The notes under the pieces are model-generated. The model had not been told where the DNA came from and ran no database searches. It saw only the letters and a list, made by a program, of their open reading frames with translations. From positions 344,364 through 408,363 of the forward strand of contig NZ_QWLD01000003.1 of the NCBI RefSeq assembly GCF_003600155.1: a stretch of DNA of 64,000 bases, read 5' to 3'. The position numbers and the translations under genes were made by a program. Source of the stretch: Nesterenkonia muleiensis. Its GTDB lineage: Bacteria; Actinomycetota; Actinomycetes; Actinomycetales; Micrococcaceae. Positions 8,393 through 17,919 of the stretch are shown piece by piece. Position 1 is the first letter of the stretch. Each line of letters starts with the position of its first letter.

Positions 8393-8466
8393 TCCCCCCA
8401 CTGGGACTCGAACCCAGACTGGATCGATTTTAAGTCGACTGCCTCTGCCGATTGGGCTACAGGGGG
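8393..8466 (-). tRNA. tRNA with anticodon UAA and a short (class I) variable loop
   Basis: The minus strand folds into a full cloverleaf of 74 nt. Acceptor CCCCCTG pairs with TGGGGGG (two G-U pairs), U8-A9 are present, the D-loop has G18G19, the anticodon stem is GTCGA/TCGAT, the T-arm is CTGGG-TTCGAGT-CCCAG, and the discriminator is A. CCA is not encoded. The loop CTTAAAA has U33 and places UAA at 34-36 (8432-8430), which reads the leucine codon UUA; A36-A37-A38 is the MiaA recognition pattern. Bacterial tRNA-Leu is class II with a long variable arm, but here the variable loop is only five bases. Amino-acid identity is therefore uncertain. It follows the ndh terminator and has no clear promoter of its own. 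Confidence 0.85.
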
Positions 8467-8471
8467 TTGAC

Positions 8472-8495
8472 AAAAGGGCCGTGCGGACACGGCCC
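8472..8495 (-). terminator. Intrinsic terminator after ndh, before the tRNA
   Basis: Stem GGGCCGTG/CACGGCCC with a four-base loop, followed on the minus strand by TTTT. It lies 29 bp past the ndh stop and only six bases before the tRNA 5' end, so the tRNA depends either on read-through or on a promoter inside this 60-bp gap (a TACGAT hexamer at 8505-8500 is the only candidate seen). Confidence 0.8.
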
Positions 8496-8524
8496 TTTCA
8501 TCGTACCGGGGTCGGCGCCGGGCT

Positions 8525-9919
8525 CTAGCCCTTGGCCTTCTCCTTCTTGTTGCCACCGGCAGCCTCGAAGAATGCTGCGGTGGGGTTCTCCAGGTCACGC
8601 AGCGGAGTCACGTCGCGGCCGAAGATCAGTTCGTTGACCCAGCCGCCAGCCACACGGGCCTTGCGCTCGAAAGTAGGAATGGCCATCCCGTGGTAGCCGC
8701 GGTGTGCCGCCCAGGCCAGAACGCCCTTGAGCTTGAGGCCCATGGGGTTGCCCACTCCCTTGTAGAGTCCGAGTCCAGCCACAGCCCCCAGGGACTCGTG
8801 TTTGTACTCGGTGACCTCCCCTGCCCCGTAGCGGACGGAGAACAGGTTCTTGGCCAGCACCTTGGCCTGGCGGGAGGCGTGCTGGGCGTTGGGCACGCAG
8901 AAGCCTCCGGGTCCGGCCCCGGTGAGGTCCGGAATCGCCGCGATGTCTCCGGCAGTCCAGGCTCCCTCGATCACGTCACCATCCTCATTGAGGATCTGCA
9001 GCGTCGCCGAGCCGGTGATCCGGCCGCGCTCATCGACCGGGAACGAGGAGCTCCGGGCCACGGCGTTGGCGGCCACACCGGCGGTCCATACCAGGGTATC
9101 GGCGCCGAACTTGTCGACCTCTGACTTATCCGCCATGGAGATCAGGGTCAGTTCACCGTCGACGGCCGAGCCCAGGGAGGTGTTCAGCAGCACCTCGATG
9201 CCGCGGCCGCGCAGATGCTCCACCACGCCTTCGGCCTGGTCTTCGGTGACCTCAGGCATGATCCTGCCCATGGCCTCGACCAGCACAATCCGCACATCGG
9301 ACTGGGCAAGACGCGGATTCTGGCTCACCGAGGCACGGATGATGTCTTCGATCTCGGCAATGCATTCAATGCCGGCGAACCCTCCGCCGATCACCGAGAA
9401 GGTCAGTGCGCGCTTCTTGGCCTGCTCGTCGGTCATCACCGAGGCAGACTCCAGCCGCTCCAGGATGTGGTTGCGCAGGCCCAGGGCCTCTTCAATGGTC
9501 TTCAGGCCGATGCCGTTCTCCGCCAGGCCCTCGATCGGGAAGGTCCGGGTGGTGGCCCCGGCACCCATCACGATGTCCTGATAGGGCACCTCCACGCTCT
9601 CCACGCTCCCATCCTCGGCAGAGCCCAGACCCACCACCGCGACCTTCGCCTCATGGTCCACAGAAGTGACTTTGCCGGTGATCACCTCGGTGTCCTTCAG
9701 ATGCCGCCGGTGCGGAACCACCGCGTGGCGTGCCTCGATGTGGCCGCCGACCACCTCAGGCAGGAAAGGCTGGTAGGTCATGTACGGCAGCGGATCCACC
9801 AGGGTGACGATCCCTCCTGCGGCCTTGACCTTCTTCTGCAGCTGCTGGGCAACCGTCAGGCCGACATAGCCGCCGCCGACGATCAGAACACGGGGTTTCT
9901 CTGAGAGCTTGAGTGCCAT
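8525..9919 (-). CDS. ndh: Type II NADH:quinone oxidoreductase (NDH-2)
   Basis: A 464-residue single-subunit flavoprotein. The FAD-binding GGGYVG loop is at about residues 15-20, the second NADH-binding GGGFAG loop near 170, followed by the WTAGV and GDIAAI motifs typical of NDH-2. It passes electrons from NADH to menaquinone at the inner face of the membrane without pumping protons; the C-terminal amphipathic region anchors it. ATGs at 9928 and 9919 are both in frame. TATAGG ends just before 9928, which would put transcription start near 9919, so a leaderless start at 9919 is chosen. Monocistronic with a strong terminator. Confidence 0.9.
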   Translation of the reverse strand: MALKLSEKPRVLIVGGGYVGLTVAQQLQKKVKAAGGIVTLVDPLPYMTYQPFLPEVVGGHIEARHAVVPHRRHLKDTEVITGKVTSVDHEAKVAVVGLGSAEDGSVESVEVPYQDIVMGAGATTRTFPIEGLAENGIGLKTIEEALGLRNHILERLESASVMTDEQAKKRALTFSVIGGGFAGIECIAEIEDIIRASVSQNPRLAQSDVRIVLVEAMGRIMPEVTEDQAEGVVEHLRGRGIEVLLNTSLGSAVDGELTLISMADKSEVDKFGADTLVWTAGVAANAVARSSSFPVDERGRITGSATLQILNEDGDVIEGAWTAGDIAAIPDLTGAGPGGFCVPNAQHASRQAKVLAKNLFSVRYGAGEVTEYKHESLGAVAGLGLYKGVGNPMGLKLKGVLAWAAHRGYHGMAIPTFERKARVAGGWVNELIFGRDVTPLRDLENPTAAFFEAAGGNKKEKAKG

Positions 9920-10005
9920 GGGCTCCATCCTATAGGGGTTTCGACTGTTGAAAATCAGGCGCTGGGCGTGCCACCGGTCCGGCCAGCAGCGTGGCCGGCC
10001 GCGCT

Positions 10006-11481
10006 TCAGGAGTTCTCACGGCGGGAGAGCAGGTGCACTGCGGCAAAGGTCAGCAGCAGCACCACAGCCAGTCCGCCCACGCCCAGAGTCGTCGCTCCGG
10101 CCCAGTCCTGGGAAGTTCTGGACTCAGCGGCCTGAGGCAGCTCTCGCGGCTCGCCCTCGGGCCCGGCGACCACACCTGAATCCTCAGGGATGCCTTCGTG
10201 CTGGTCCTCGTCAGTCTCGGCGCGGCGGTGGATCCGGATCCAGTCGGCGAGGGTGTCGTAGTCGTCCGCATTGAACTCCGGCAGGCTGCCGCTGACGGCC
10301 TCGTCAACATTGAGCACGCCATGGCCGTATTCCGGGTCGATGCCTTCGGCTCCGGCGGAGTCCGCCGAGGTCAGCAGCCGGTGCTTGACCTCTGGGGCCG
10401 AAAGCTCAGGATGGGCCGCCATGACCAGCGCTGCAGCCCCGGCAACGATCGGGGTGGCCCCGGATGTGCCGGTCCAGGTGGCGGATTCCCCGCCGGGCAG
10501 CGCCCCGACCAGCGGTTCGGAGGCTGCCGCGATATCCACTGCTATGCCCTGCGAGGAGGACTCTTCGCTGATATTGCGATCCTGGTCCACCCCCGCCACG
10601 GTGAGCACTCCCGGGATGGTTGCCGGGGCGCCCACTGAGAAGTGCCCGGCCGCCCGGTTGCCGGAGGCTGCGATGACCAGCACATCGTTCTCCTCGGCGT
10701 GCAGAAACGCCTCGTCCCAGGTCTCGGACCAGTCCTGGACCCCGGAGCCGATGGACATATTGATGATGTCGGCACCGTTGTCCACTGCCCAGGTCACTGC
10801 TTCGGCGATCTGGTCCTCGGTGCCGGGCCCGTAGGGGTTGGGGTCCTCCAGGACCAGCGAGATCGACAACAGATCTGCCTCAGGGGCGACCCCGACTACT
10901 CCCAGCGGCCGCTCCGGCCATGGAACAGCGGCCACGTCCTCTTCGGGTGCTTCCTCCTCGGCTTCCTCCATGCCGGGGAATTCGCGGGTCTCGTAGAACT
11001 CATCGAGCAGGTCCTGATCGACCTCGTCCTCCCAGTCCTCGCCATAGAGCTCCTCGAGATCAGCCAAGAACTCATCGAACCAGTCATCCCACTCATCCTC
11101 GGAGAGGTCATCGAAGTCCTCCGCCTCCACCTCGTCCGGCTCCGGGAGCTCTTCACCGCGTCCTGCTGCCAGGGAGGCGACCAGCGTGCCGTGTTCGGTG
11201 TTGACCTGCGACACCGGCCCTCCGGTGCCGTCGCCGCCCCCTGAGACGTCGGTGCCGCCGGCGATCGAGCCTTCCAGGGCCGGGTGGTCCCCGTCGACTC
11301 CGGTGTCGATGACCGCGATGGTGACCCCCTCCCCCTGGGTCGTCTCCCAGGCCTCGGTGACCCCGTAGTCTTCCAGCCAGAACTGCTGATCCCGTATCTG
11401 GAACGCTGAAGCGGGCGCAGCGGCCAGCGGTGCGGCCACCATAACGGCCAGACCCACACAGAGATAACGACGACGCCCCAT
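10006..11481 (-). CDS. Mycosin-like S8 subtilisin protease with acidic insert and C-terminal anchor
   Basis: 491 residues. A signal peptide covers residues 1-26 (ASA cleavage site). The subtilase triad is complete: Asp59 (VIDTG), His97 (EHGT), Ser340 (GTSGATP), with the oxyanion Asn275 (ASGN). Residues ~109-185 form an insert extremely rich in Glu and Asp between the His and Asn motifs. A membrane helix near 462-482 and a basic tail (RRENS) close the protein. This is the architecture of MycP mycosins of type VII secretion, which also carry insert loops, but no ESX gene is present here. Its ATG overlaps the Ppx/GppA stop (TGATG), so the two are co-translated. Confidence 0.88.
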   Translation of the reverse strand: MGRRRYLCVGLAVMVAAPLAAAPASAFQIRDQQFWLEDYGVTEAWETTQGEGVTIAVIDTGVDGDHPALEGSIAGGTDVSGGGDGTGGPVSQVNTEHGTLVASLAAGRGEELPEPDEVEAEDFDDLSEDEWDDWFDEFLADLEELYGEDWEDEVDQDLLDEFYETREFPGMEEAEEEAPEEDVAAVPWPERPLGVVGVAPEADLLSISLVLEDPNPYGPGTEDQIAEAVTWAVDNGADIINMSIGSGVQDWSETWDEAFLHAEENDVLVIAASGNRAAGHFSVGAPATIPGVLTVAGVDQDRNISEESSSQGIAVDIAAASEPLVGALPGGESATWTGTSGATPIVAGAAALVMAAHPELSAPEVKHRLLTSADSAGAEGIDPEYGHGVLNVDEAVSGSLPEFNADDYDTLADWIRIHRRAETDEDQHEGIPEDSGVVAGPEGEPRELPQAAESRTSQDWAGATTLGVGGLAVVLLLTFAAVHLLSRRENS

Positions 11482-12470
11482 CAGGTGCCTGCTCCTTTCG
11501 ACTCATGATGCCTGTTCTCCGCCGCCGCATGGGCCACCGACATCGCCAGCCCGTCGAGAATGTCGTGCTCGGAGGCGATGGCGGTGCTCACCCGGCCACC
11601 GGTGACCTTGTTCAGATAGTCCAGTATGGTGCCCCAGATCAGGGCCCCGGCACCGATGACATCCACACGGCCAGGGTGCATGAACGGCATGGCCGCACGT
11701 TGGTCCCGGGTGGTGTGGACCAGCTGGTCCACTGACTGGTGGATGGCATCGAGGCTCAGTTCGGCACCGTTGATGGTTTCGGCGTCGTAATCTTCGAGCT
11801 TCAGGGCATGGGCAGTCACCGTGGTGACGGTGCCGGCCACTCCGATCACCGCCTCTGCCTCGTGCAGCGGGACCACCTGGGCAACATCCTCCAGGAAGCT
11901 GAGGGTTTCGAAAGCGGCCATGGAGCATTCGGTCTCCGCTGGGGGGTCAGAGCGCATATGCCGTTCGGTGAAGCGCACACAGCCCATATCCGTGGAGATG
12001 GCGTGCTCAGCCCCTGCAGAGGTGCCGAGCACGAATTCGGTCGACCCGCCGCCGAGGTCGATGACCAGGACTTTGCGTTCAACGTCCCAGTTCAGCACCG
12101 AGGCCGCCCCGGCGAAGGAGAGCCCGGCCTCCTCGGAACCGCGGATGACCTCCGGCTCCACGCTCAGCCGGGCTCTGACCCCGTCGATGAACTCGCCGCG
12201 GTTGCTCACATCCCGCGAGGCGGAGGTGGCGGCGAACCGCACCGCCTGGACCTTGTGCTTGCGGATGAGCTCGGCGTAGTCATCGACTGCTGAGAAGGTG
12301 CGCTGCAGCGCCGCCGCGGAGAACTCACCGGTCTGGTCAACGCCCTCGCCCAGACGCACCACCGTCATCCTGCGGACCACATCGGTGAGGGCACCGGACC
12401 CGGGCAGGTCGACATCGGCGATCAGCAGCCGGATGGAGTTGGTGCCACAGTCGATGGCGGCGACTCTCAT
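11481..12470 (-). CDS. Exopolyphosphatase / pppGpp phosphatase (Ppx/GppA family)
   Basis: 329 residues with the ASKHA actin-like fold: DCGTNSIRLLIAD at the N terminus (phosphate-1 loop), IRGSEEAGLSFAGA, and VIDLGGGSTEF (phosphate-2 loop) near residue 145. The short, single-domain form is like mycobacterial Ppx1/Ppx2. It hydrolyses polyphosphate or pppGpp; which one cannot be read from sequence. ATGA overlap with the DUF501 gene upstream and a one-base overlap with the protease downstream put it in an operon conserved in actinobacteria between ftsB and later genes. Confidence 0.88.
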   Translation of the reverse strand: MRVAAIDCGTNSIRLLIADVDLPGSGALTDVVRRMTVVRLGEGVDQTGEFSAAALQRTFSAVDDYAELIRKHKVQAVRFAATSASRDVSNRGEFIDGVRARLSVEPEVIRGSEEAGLSFAGAASVLNWDVERKVLVIDLGGGSTEFVLGTSAGAEHAISTDMGCVRFTERHMRSDPPAETECSMAAFETLSFLEDVAQVVPLHEAEAVIGVAGTVTTVTAHALKLEDYDAETINGAELSLDAIHQSVDQLVHTTRDQRAAMPFMHPGRVDVIGAGALIWGTILDYLNKVTGGRVSTAIASEHDILDGLAMSVAHAAAENRHHESKGAGT

Positions 12471-13078
12471 GATGATTCTCTTTCCTCAAGGCCGCGCACA
12501 TGGCGGGAGAGGTCTCTGGTGGGAACCTCGGCGCTGTGGTCCCAGGCCGTGCCGCACCGGCAGAGATCCGGGGTCCATTCGTCCCGGATCCGGTCCAGGG
12601 TCTCATCACCGAGCGGGTTGATCCCAGGGCCGGCGGCCAGCGCGTGTCCGGCCAGCACGTGCAGGCACTTGACCCGGTCGGGCATCCCCCCTGCTGTGAT
12701 GCCCTCGATCTCCCAGACCGGTTCCAGCCCGGCCCTTATGCGGATCCGCTCACGCTCATCCAGATAGTGCTGGTGCGCCGCACGGTACAGTGCGGCCAGC
12801 TGCGGGTCCGCCTGAAGCCGCTCATTCATCTCAGCCATCGCTCCCACAGACTCCAGCCGGGAGACGGCGGCGGTCAGGATGGGGTGAGTGAGGTAGAAGG
12901 TGGTCGGGAAGGGAATTCCGTTGGAGAGACGCGGCGCGGTGGCAGCCACCAGCGGAGACCCGCATCGGCAGCGAGCAGGGATCTCGACGACGTCGCGCAC
13001 CGGCCTGCCCAGCTGCAGGCTGAGCGTGTCGAGGTCACCCTGTGTGGGGACGGAGTGCGGCGCTGGGGCATCGGTCAC
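12467..13078 (-). CDS. DUF501 family protein
   Basis: 203 residues. Conserved features are RCRCGSPLV near residue 37, the PFPTTFYLTHP segment, GGMPDRVKCLHVL and a C-terminal DLCRC. The cysteine/histidine pattern suggests metal binding. The family is found in actinobacteria and always lies next to the FtsB-like gene and Ppx, as here; its function is not known. Coupled to ppx by an ATGA overlap and separated from ftsB by 11 bp. Confidence 0.88.
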   Translation of the reverse strand: MTDAPAPHSVPTQGDLDTLSLQLGRPVRDVVEIPARCRCGSPLVAATAPRLSNGIPFPTTFYLTHPILTAAVSRLESVGAMAEMNERLQADPQLAALYRAAHQHYLDERERIRIRAGLEPVWEIEGITAGGMPDRVKCLHVLAGHALAAGPGINPLGDETLDRIRDEWTPDLCRCGTAWDHSAEVPTRDLSRHVRGLEERESS

Positions 13079-13089
13079 GACACACCAGC

Positions 13090-13725
13090 TTACTGGTCAG
13101 CCGATTCGACCACCGAATCCCAGAGCTGATCCGTCCAGTCACTCTCCTCTTCGGCGTCCTCCACGGAGTCGGTCTCAACCTCTGCTTTGCTGAGGTCTCC
13201 GATCACGTGGTAGCGGCGCTCTCCGGGCATCACCAGGTTGATGCGCTCGCGGGCTTGCTGCTGAACGAACTGCGGATCGTCCCAGCGGGCCAGCTCCGAG
13301 TAGAGCTCCCTGTTGAGCTGTTCCTCCACAGCGATCTGCTCGGCGAGCTCGTTGATTTCAGCGCGCTGCTGGAGATAGGTGCGCACGGTGGGAACCAGGA
13401 AGGAGATCACCACCAATGTCACCACTGTCAGGACGATCATCCGCCCGGAGAAGGTGCGTTCCGGCACCAGCCTGCGCGCTGAGACTGGAGTCTTCTTCGA
13501 CGGGGCCTGGGCGTGGTGGTGCGGTTTGTCCGCCCGACGAGCTCGCCTGGCAGTGATCTCGTCCGGAGTGCGGATTTGTCCTGAGACCTGTTCACGCTCT
13601 TCGAGCCGACGGCGCTGAGCCTTCTCAGCGCGGTGCTGAGCACGGCGGGTGCGGCCCTCGGCGGGGACGCCCTCGGCAGCGGCAGATTCCTTGGGATGGC
13701 GAGCATGTCGCACCACGGCAGTCAC
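13090..13725 (-). CDS. Septum formation initiator protein (FtsB/DivIC family)
   Basis: 211 residues. A long, basic, cytoplasmic N terminus (~90 residues, rich in Arg and His) is followed by one membrane helix (about 95-115, MIVLTVVTLVVISFLV), a coiled coil (QQRAEINELAEQIAVEEQLNREL) and the DPQFVQQQARERINLVMPGE motif typical of FtsB/DivIC. The C terminus is acidic. It would join FtsL and FtsQ at the division septum. The extended N terminus is typical for actinobacteria. First gene of the ftsB-DUF501-ppx-protease operon. Confidence 0.9.
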   Translation of the reverse strand: MTAVVRHARHPKESAAAEGVPAEGRTRRAQHRAEKAQRRRLEEREQVSGQIRTPDEITARRARRADKPHHHAQAPSKKTPVSARRLVPERTFSGRMIVLTVVTLVVISFLVPTVRTYLQQRAEINELAEQIAVEEQLNRELYSELARWDDPQFVQQQARERINLVMPGERRYHVIGDLSKAEVETDSVEDAEEESDWTDQLWDSVVESADQ

Positions 13726-14078
13726 CGCCTTGGACTAGGCATGCCCGGCCGGTTCAGCGTCAGGGCCGAACCGGCGAGCACACCACTGATGGGAAGCGTT
13801 CAGTTACAGGACCTCAGCCTAGTGCCGCGGCAGTATAAGCCGACCCCCGGACACGCCCAGGATCCGTGATTTGATCCCTAACAGCGCTTGCTTCTTTCCG
13901 TGTTTTCGATCTCGGCGACTTGTGCTGACACGCGGCCTTCGCCGAAACCACTCGGTGCGGTCACTGGGCTTTAACTGCGCAAGCTATGAACTTGTGCGCG
14001 GGTTATTTCCCGCGCAGGTACGCAGAACGTGCGCACTTAGTTGTCATACGGTGCAGTGTGAGCGGCGAAGGCGCGATA
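13726..14078. other. 353-bp intergenic region between ftsB and enolase
   Basis: No coding frame is supported. Two hairpins are visible: GCCGGTTC/GAACCGGC at 13748-13775, 23 bp before the ftsB start (probably in its 5' leader), and TGCGCGGG/CCCGCGCA at 13995-14016, 63 bp past the enolase stop. The second may act as a U-less terminator of eno. Confidence 0.5.
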
Positions 14079-15416
<1,338 letters not shown>

Positions 15417-15462
15417 CTAGTCGAGCAGATCAGAGTTGGCATCAGCACGACGACGCCTGCTC

Positions 15463-15870
15463 TCACTCCCCTGCCAGCTCGGCTTTCTCCTGATGCTTGA
15501 TCCGGTTCCAGGCGGCGTCGATCTCCTCGATCGTTGACTCCTGGGGGTTCAGGGTGCCATCGGGCTCGAAGACATGCGGGTTGCGGCGGATGAGCTTGGC
15601 GCAGATCGCCTCGGCGACGCCGTCGAGATCGAAGTCCTCACGTTCCTGCGCGATGGCGGCGTGCAGCACCACTTGGAGCAGAATGTCGCCGAGCTCCTTC
15701 CGCAGCGGATCCCCGGTGATCCCGGCCTCGATCTCCTCGGCGACCTCCTGGGCCTCCTCCAGCAGATAAGGGGTCAGCGTCCGATGGGTCAGCTGCGCGG
15801 TCCAGGGACAGTGCTGGCGCAGATCGGCGATGATCTGCTTCAGCTGCTCCATATGGGGGAGCTGGGTCAC
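15463..15870 (-). CDS. mazG: MazG-type nucleotide pyrophosphohydrolase
   Basis: 135 residues, a single MazG domain (E. coli MazG has two). CPWTAQLTH and LLEEAQEVAEEIE carry the first acidic metal ligands; ELGDILLQVVLHA carries the second set. It hydrolyses non-canonical or excess NTPs to NMPs. The ATG overlaps the stop of adenosine deaminase (ATGA), so it is the last gene of the long recycling operon. MazG usually sits next to eno in actinobacteria, as here. Confidence 0.9.
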   Translation of the reverse strand: MTQLPHMEQLKQIIADLRQHCPWTAQLTHRTLTPYLLEEAQEVAEEIEAGITGDPLRKELGDILLQVVLHAAIAQEREDFDLDGVAEAICAKLIRRNPHVFEPDGTLNPQESTIEEIDAAWNRIKHQEKAELAGE

Positions 15871-17006
15871 TGCCAGGCCTCCAGGATGTGGGCGGCAAGC
15901 GCCTCGCGCTCCTCATAGCCTAAGAAGCTGGACTCGATCGCGTTGATCTGGAAGTCAGCGAGCTCGGCCAGGCCGTAGTCGAAGGCCGAGGCCAGCACGG
16001 CCAGCTCTCCGCTGAGGGTGACCCCGGAGACCAACCGGTTGTCGGTGTTAACGCCGACGTTGAAACCCAGCTGATAGAGCATGTCGAAGGGATGCTGGGC
16101 CAGCTCGGCGTCGGGCTCTCCGGTCAGTGCGCTCACCGCACCGGTCTGGAGGTTGGAGGTCGGAGAAGTTTCCAGGTGGATCTGCCGGTCGCGGACCCAG
16201 CGGGCCACCGGGCCCAGTTCGACCTCGACGAGCTCCTCCCCGCCGTCGCTGGTCTTTGAGCGGGAGGTCTCACCGGTGGTCAGGGTGATGTCTTCGGCGA
16301 CCCGGATACCGTGCCCCAGGCGCTTGGCGCGGCCTTCGACCAAGGCTCCGCGCACCGACTCGATGCCGTCGGCCTCTCCGGCGTGCACTGTGGCCGGAAG
16401 CATTTCCTGGGCCAGGCGGGTGAAGGCTGGGGCGAACTTCGAGGGAGGGAATCCTGCCTCGGGGCCGGCGATGTCGAAGCCCACCACCCCATTCTCCCGG
16501 TGCCGGATGGCCAGGTTGACGATCTCATCGGCATGGTCGGCCTGGCGCATGGCGGAGAGCAGCTGCCCGACGACCATGACGCCCTCGTGATCGGCCACCG
16601 TCTCGGCACCTTCATTGAGCCCGGCCTGAACCGCTTCCACCGCTTCGTCCAGGGTGAGTCCGCCGGCGATGTGCTGCTCGGGCGCCCAGCGGACCTCGGC
16701 GTAGACCACACCGTCGGCCGCCAGATCCTCCACGTATTCACGGGCCACCCGGCGTAGGTTCTCAGAGGTCTGCATCACTGCGGTGGTGTGGGTGAAGGCC
16801 TCCAGGTATTTGAGCAGATCCCCGGAGTCCGCGTTGGTGCGGAAGATGTCCTGGAGCTCATCAGGGTCGGTGCTGGGCAGTTCATGGCCGATCACCGTGG
16901 CCAGCTCGATCAGCGTCGAGGGGCGCAGCGACCCGTCCAGGTGGTCGTGCAGGGATACTTTGGGCAGTGCTCGGATCTGGTCGTCTAACCCGGGATTCTC
17001 AGTCAT
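15867..17006 (-). CDS. add: Adenosine deaminase
   Basis: 379 residues with all canonical motifs: LPKVSLHDHLDGSLRP (zinc ligands HxH), VHAGE (catalytic Glu), KRLGHGI, ETSPTSN and VNTDNRLVSG (Asp ligand). It converts adenosine and deoxyadenosine to inosine forms. The ATG at 17006 has GGAAGG upstream; a longer frame to 17087 would run into nagA and is not conserved. It starts 11 bp past nagA and overlaps mazG, so it is co-transcribed with the cell-wall recycling genes although it acts in purine salvage. Confidence 0.95.
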   Translation of the reverse strand: MTENPGLDDQIRALPKVSLHDHLDGSLRPSTLIELATVIGHELPSTDPDELQDIFRTNADSGDLLKYLEAFTHTTAVMQTSENLRRVAREYVEDLAADGVVYAEVRWAPEQHIAGGLTLDEAVEAVQAGLNEGAETVADHEGVMVVGQLLSAMRQADHADEIVNLAIRHRENGVVGFDIAGPEAGFPPSKFAPAFTRLAQEMLPATVHAGEADGIESVRGALVEGRAKRLGHGIRVAEDITLTTGETSRSKTSDGGEELVEVELGPVARWVRDRQIHLETSPTSNLQTGAVSALTGEPDAELAQHPFDMLYQLGFNVGVNTDNRLVSGVTLSGELAVLASAFDYGLAELADFQINAIESSFLGYEEREALAAHILEAWQ

Positions 17007-17016
17007 GCCTTCCAGC

Positions 17017-17919
17017 CTAATGGTCGAAGCCGAGGAAGCGAGCCGGAACTGTGCTCGCCGCCGCCTTGGCCTGCTGTGCGGGCACACCGGCGGCGATGGC
17101 CGTCCCCACAGCCACGTCCATGGTCAGGGTGGAGCCGGCGAGAGTCCGCGCGTCGGCCAACAGCGGGATTCCATCGCGGACCTCCACGTCCAAACCGCCC
17201 AGCCGGTAGGTGCCATCGCCAAGTCCGGCGGCGGCCATAGAGTCGGTCACCAGAATCACCCTGTCGGGTGCCGCTGCAAAGAGGGTCCTGATCAGCACCC
17301 GATGGACGTGAACGCCGTCGGCGATGACCTCGATGCCCACGTGATCCCGGTCCAGCGCGGCTCCCAGCGGCCCCGGAGCGCGGTGTTCCAGACCCGGCAT
17401 AGCGTTGAGGGCGTGGGTGAGCAGCGACGCGCCCCTGTCAAATGCCTCGGCGGTGATGTCATAGTCGGCCGCAGTGTGGCCCACTGCCACCAGGACTCCG
17501 GCCTCGCTAAACCGGTCGATGGCCTCCATGGCGCCAGGCAGCTCGGGGGCCAAGGTCACCTGGCGCAGGATTCCCTCGCCGGCCTCCAGCAGCGTCTCCA
17601 CCGCCGATGGGGAGGGTTCACGCAACGCTTGGGGGGCATGCGCGCCGGCACGCGCCGGGGCTAGGAAGGGCCCCTCCACGTGGACGCCGTGGATGGCGAC
17701 GCCGCTGATCACGTGGTGACCGGACAAGGTGCTCCGTAGTCTGCGCAGTCGAGCGGCAAGCTGCTCCGGCGGGGCGCTGACCAGGCTCAGCAGGGTGTCC
17801 GAGGTCCCGTGCTGATGGTGGAAGTCCAGGGCTGCGGCAACCTGTCCGTAGTCGGCAGAATCATAGGAGCAGCCGACCGCCCCGTGAGTATGTATGTCCG
17901 TGTACCCGCCGCCCGGCAC
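17017..17919 (-). CDS. nagA: N-acetylglucosamine-6-phosphate deacetylase, short N terminus
   Basis: 300 residues against about 380 for typical NagA. Active-site motifs are complete: DIHTHG, HVEGPFL (metal Glu), GHTAADYD, THALNAMPG, DGVHVH and the catalytic Asp in VTDSMAAAG. What is missing is the N-terminal ~50 residues that form the small beta-sandwich domain. The GTG at 17919 is the only usable start, as the frame closes within the end of nagB. It removes acetate from GlcNAc-6-P to give GlcN-6-P for NagB. Its GTG shares its first base with the nagB TAG stop. Confidence 0.88.
   Translation of the reverse strand: MPGGGYTDIHTHGAVGCSYDSADYGQVAAALDFHHQHGTSDTLLSLVSAPPEQLAARLRRLRSTLSGHHVISGVAIHGVHVEGPFLAPARAGAHAPQALREPSPSAVETLLEAGEGILRQVTLAPELPGAMEAIDRFSEAGVLVAVGHTAADYDITAEAFDRGASLLTHALNAMPGLEHRAPGPLGAALDRDHVGIEVIADGVHVHRVLIRTLFAAAPDRVILVTDSMAAAGLGDGTYRLGGLDVEVRDGIPLLADARTLAGSTLTMDVAVGTAIAAGVPAQQAKAAASTVPARFLGFDH

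Noticed and set aside
8383..8598. Small minus-strand frames running through the tRNA and its upstream terminator
   Set aside because: The DNA is explained by a complete cloverleaf and by an intrinsic terminator; the peptides contain no motif.
13993..14016. Strong hairpin after eno as a standard intrinsic terminator
   Set aside because: No U-tract follows on either strand, so it is recorded only as a possible U-less terminator within the intergenic entry.
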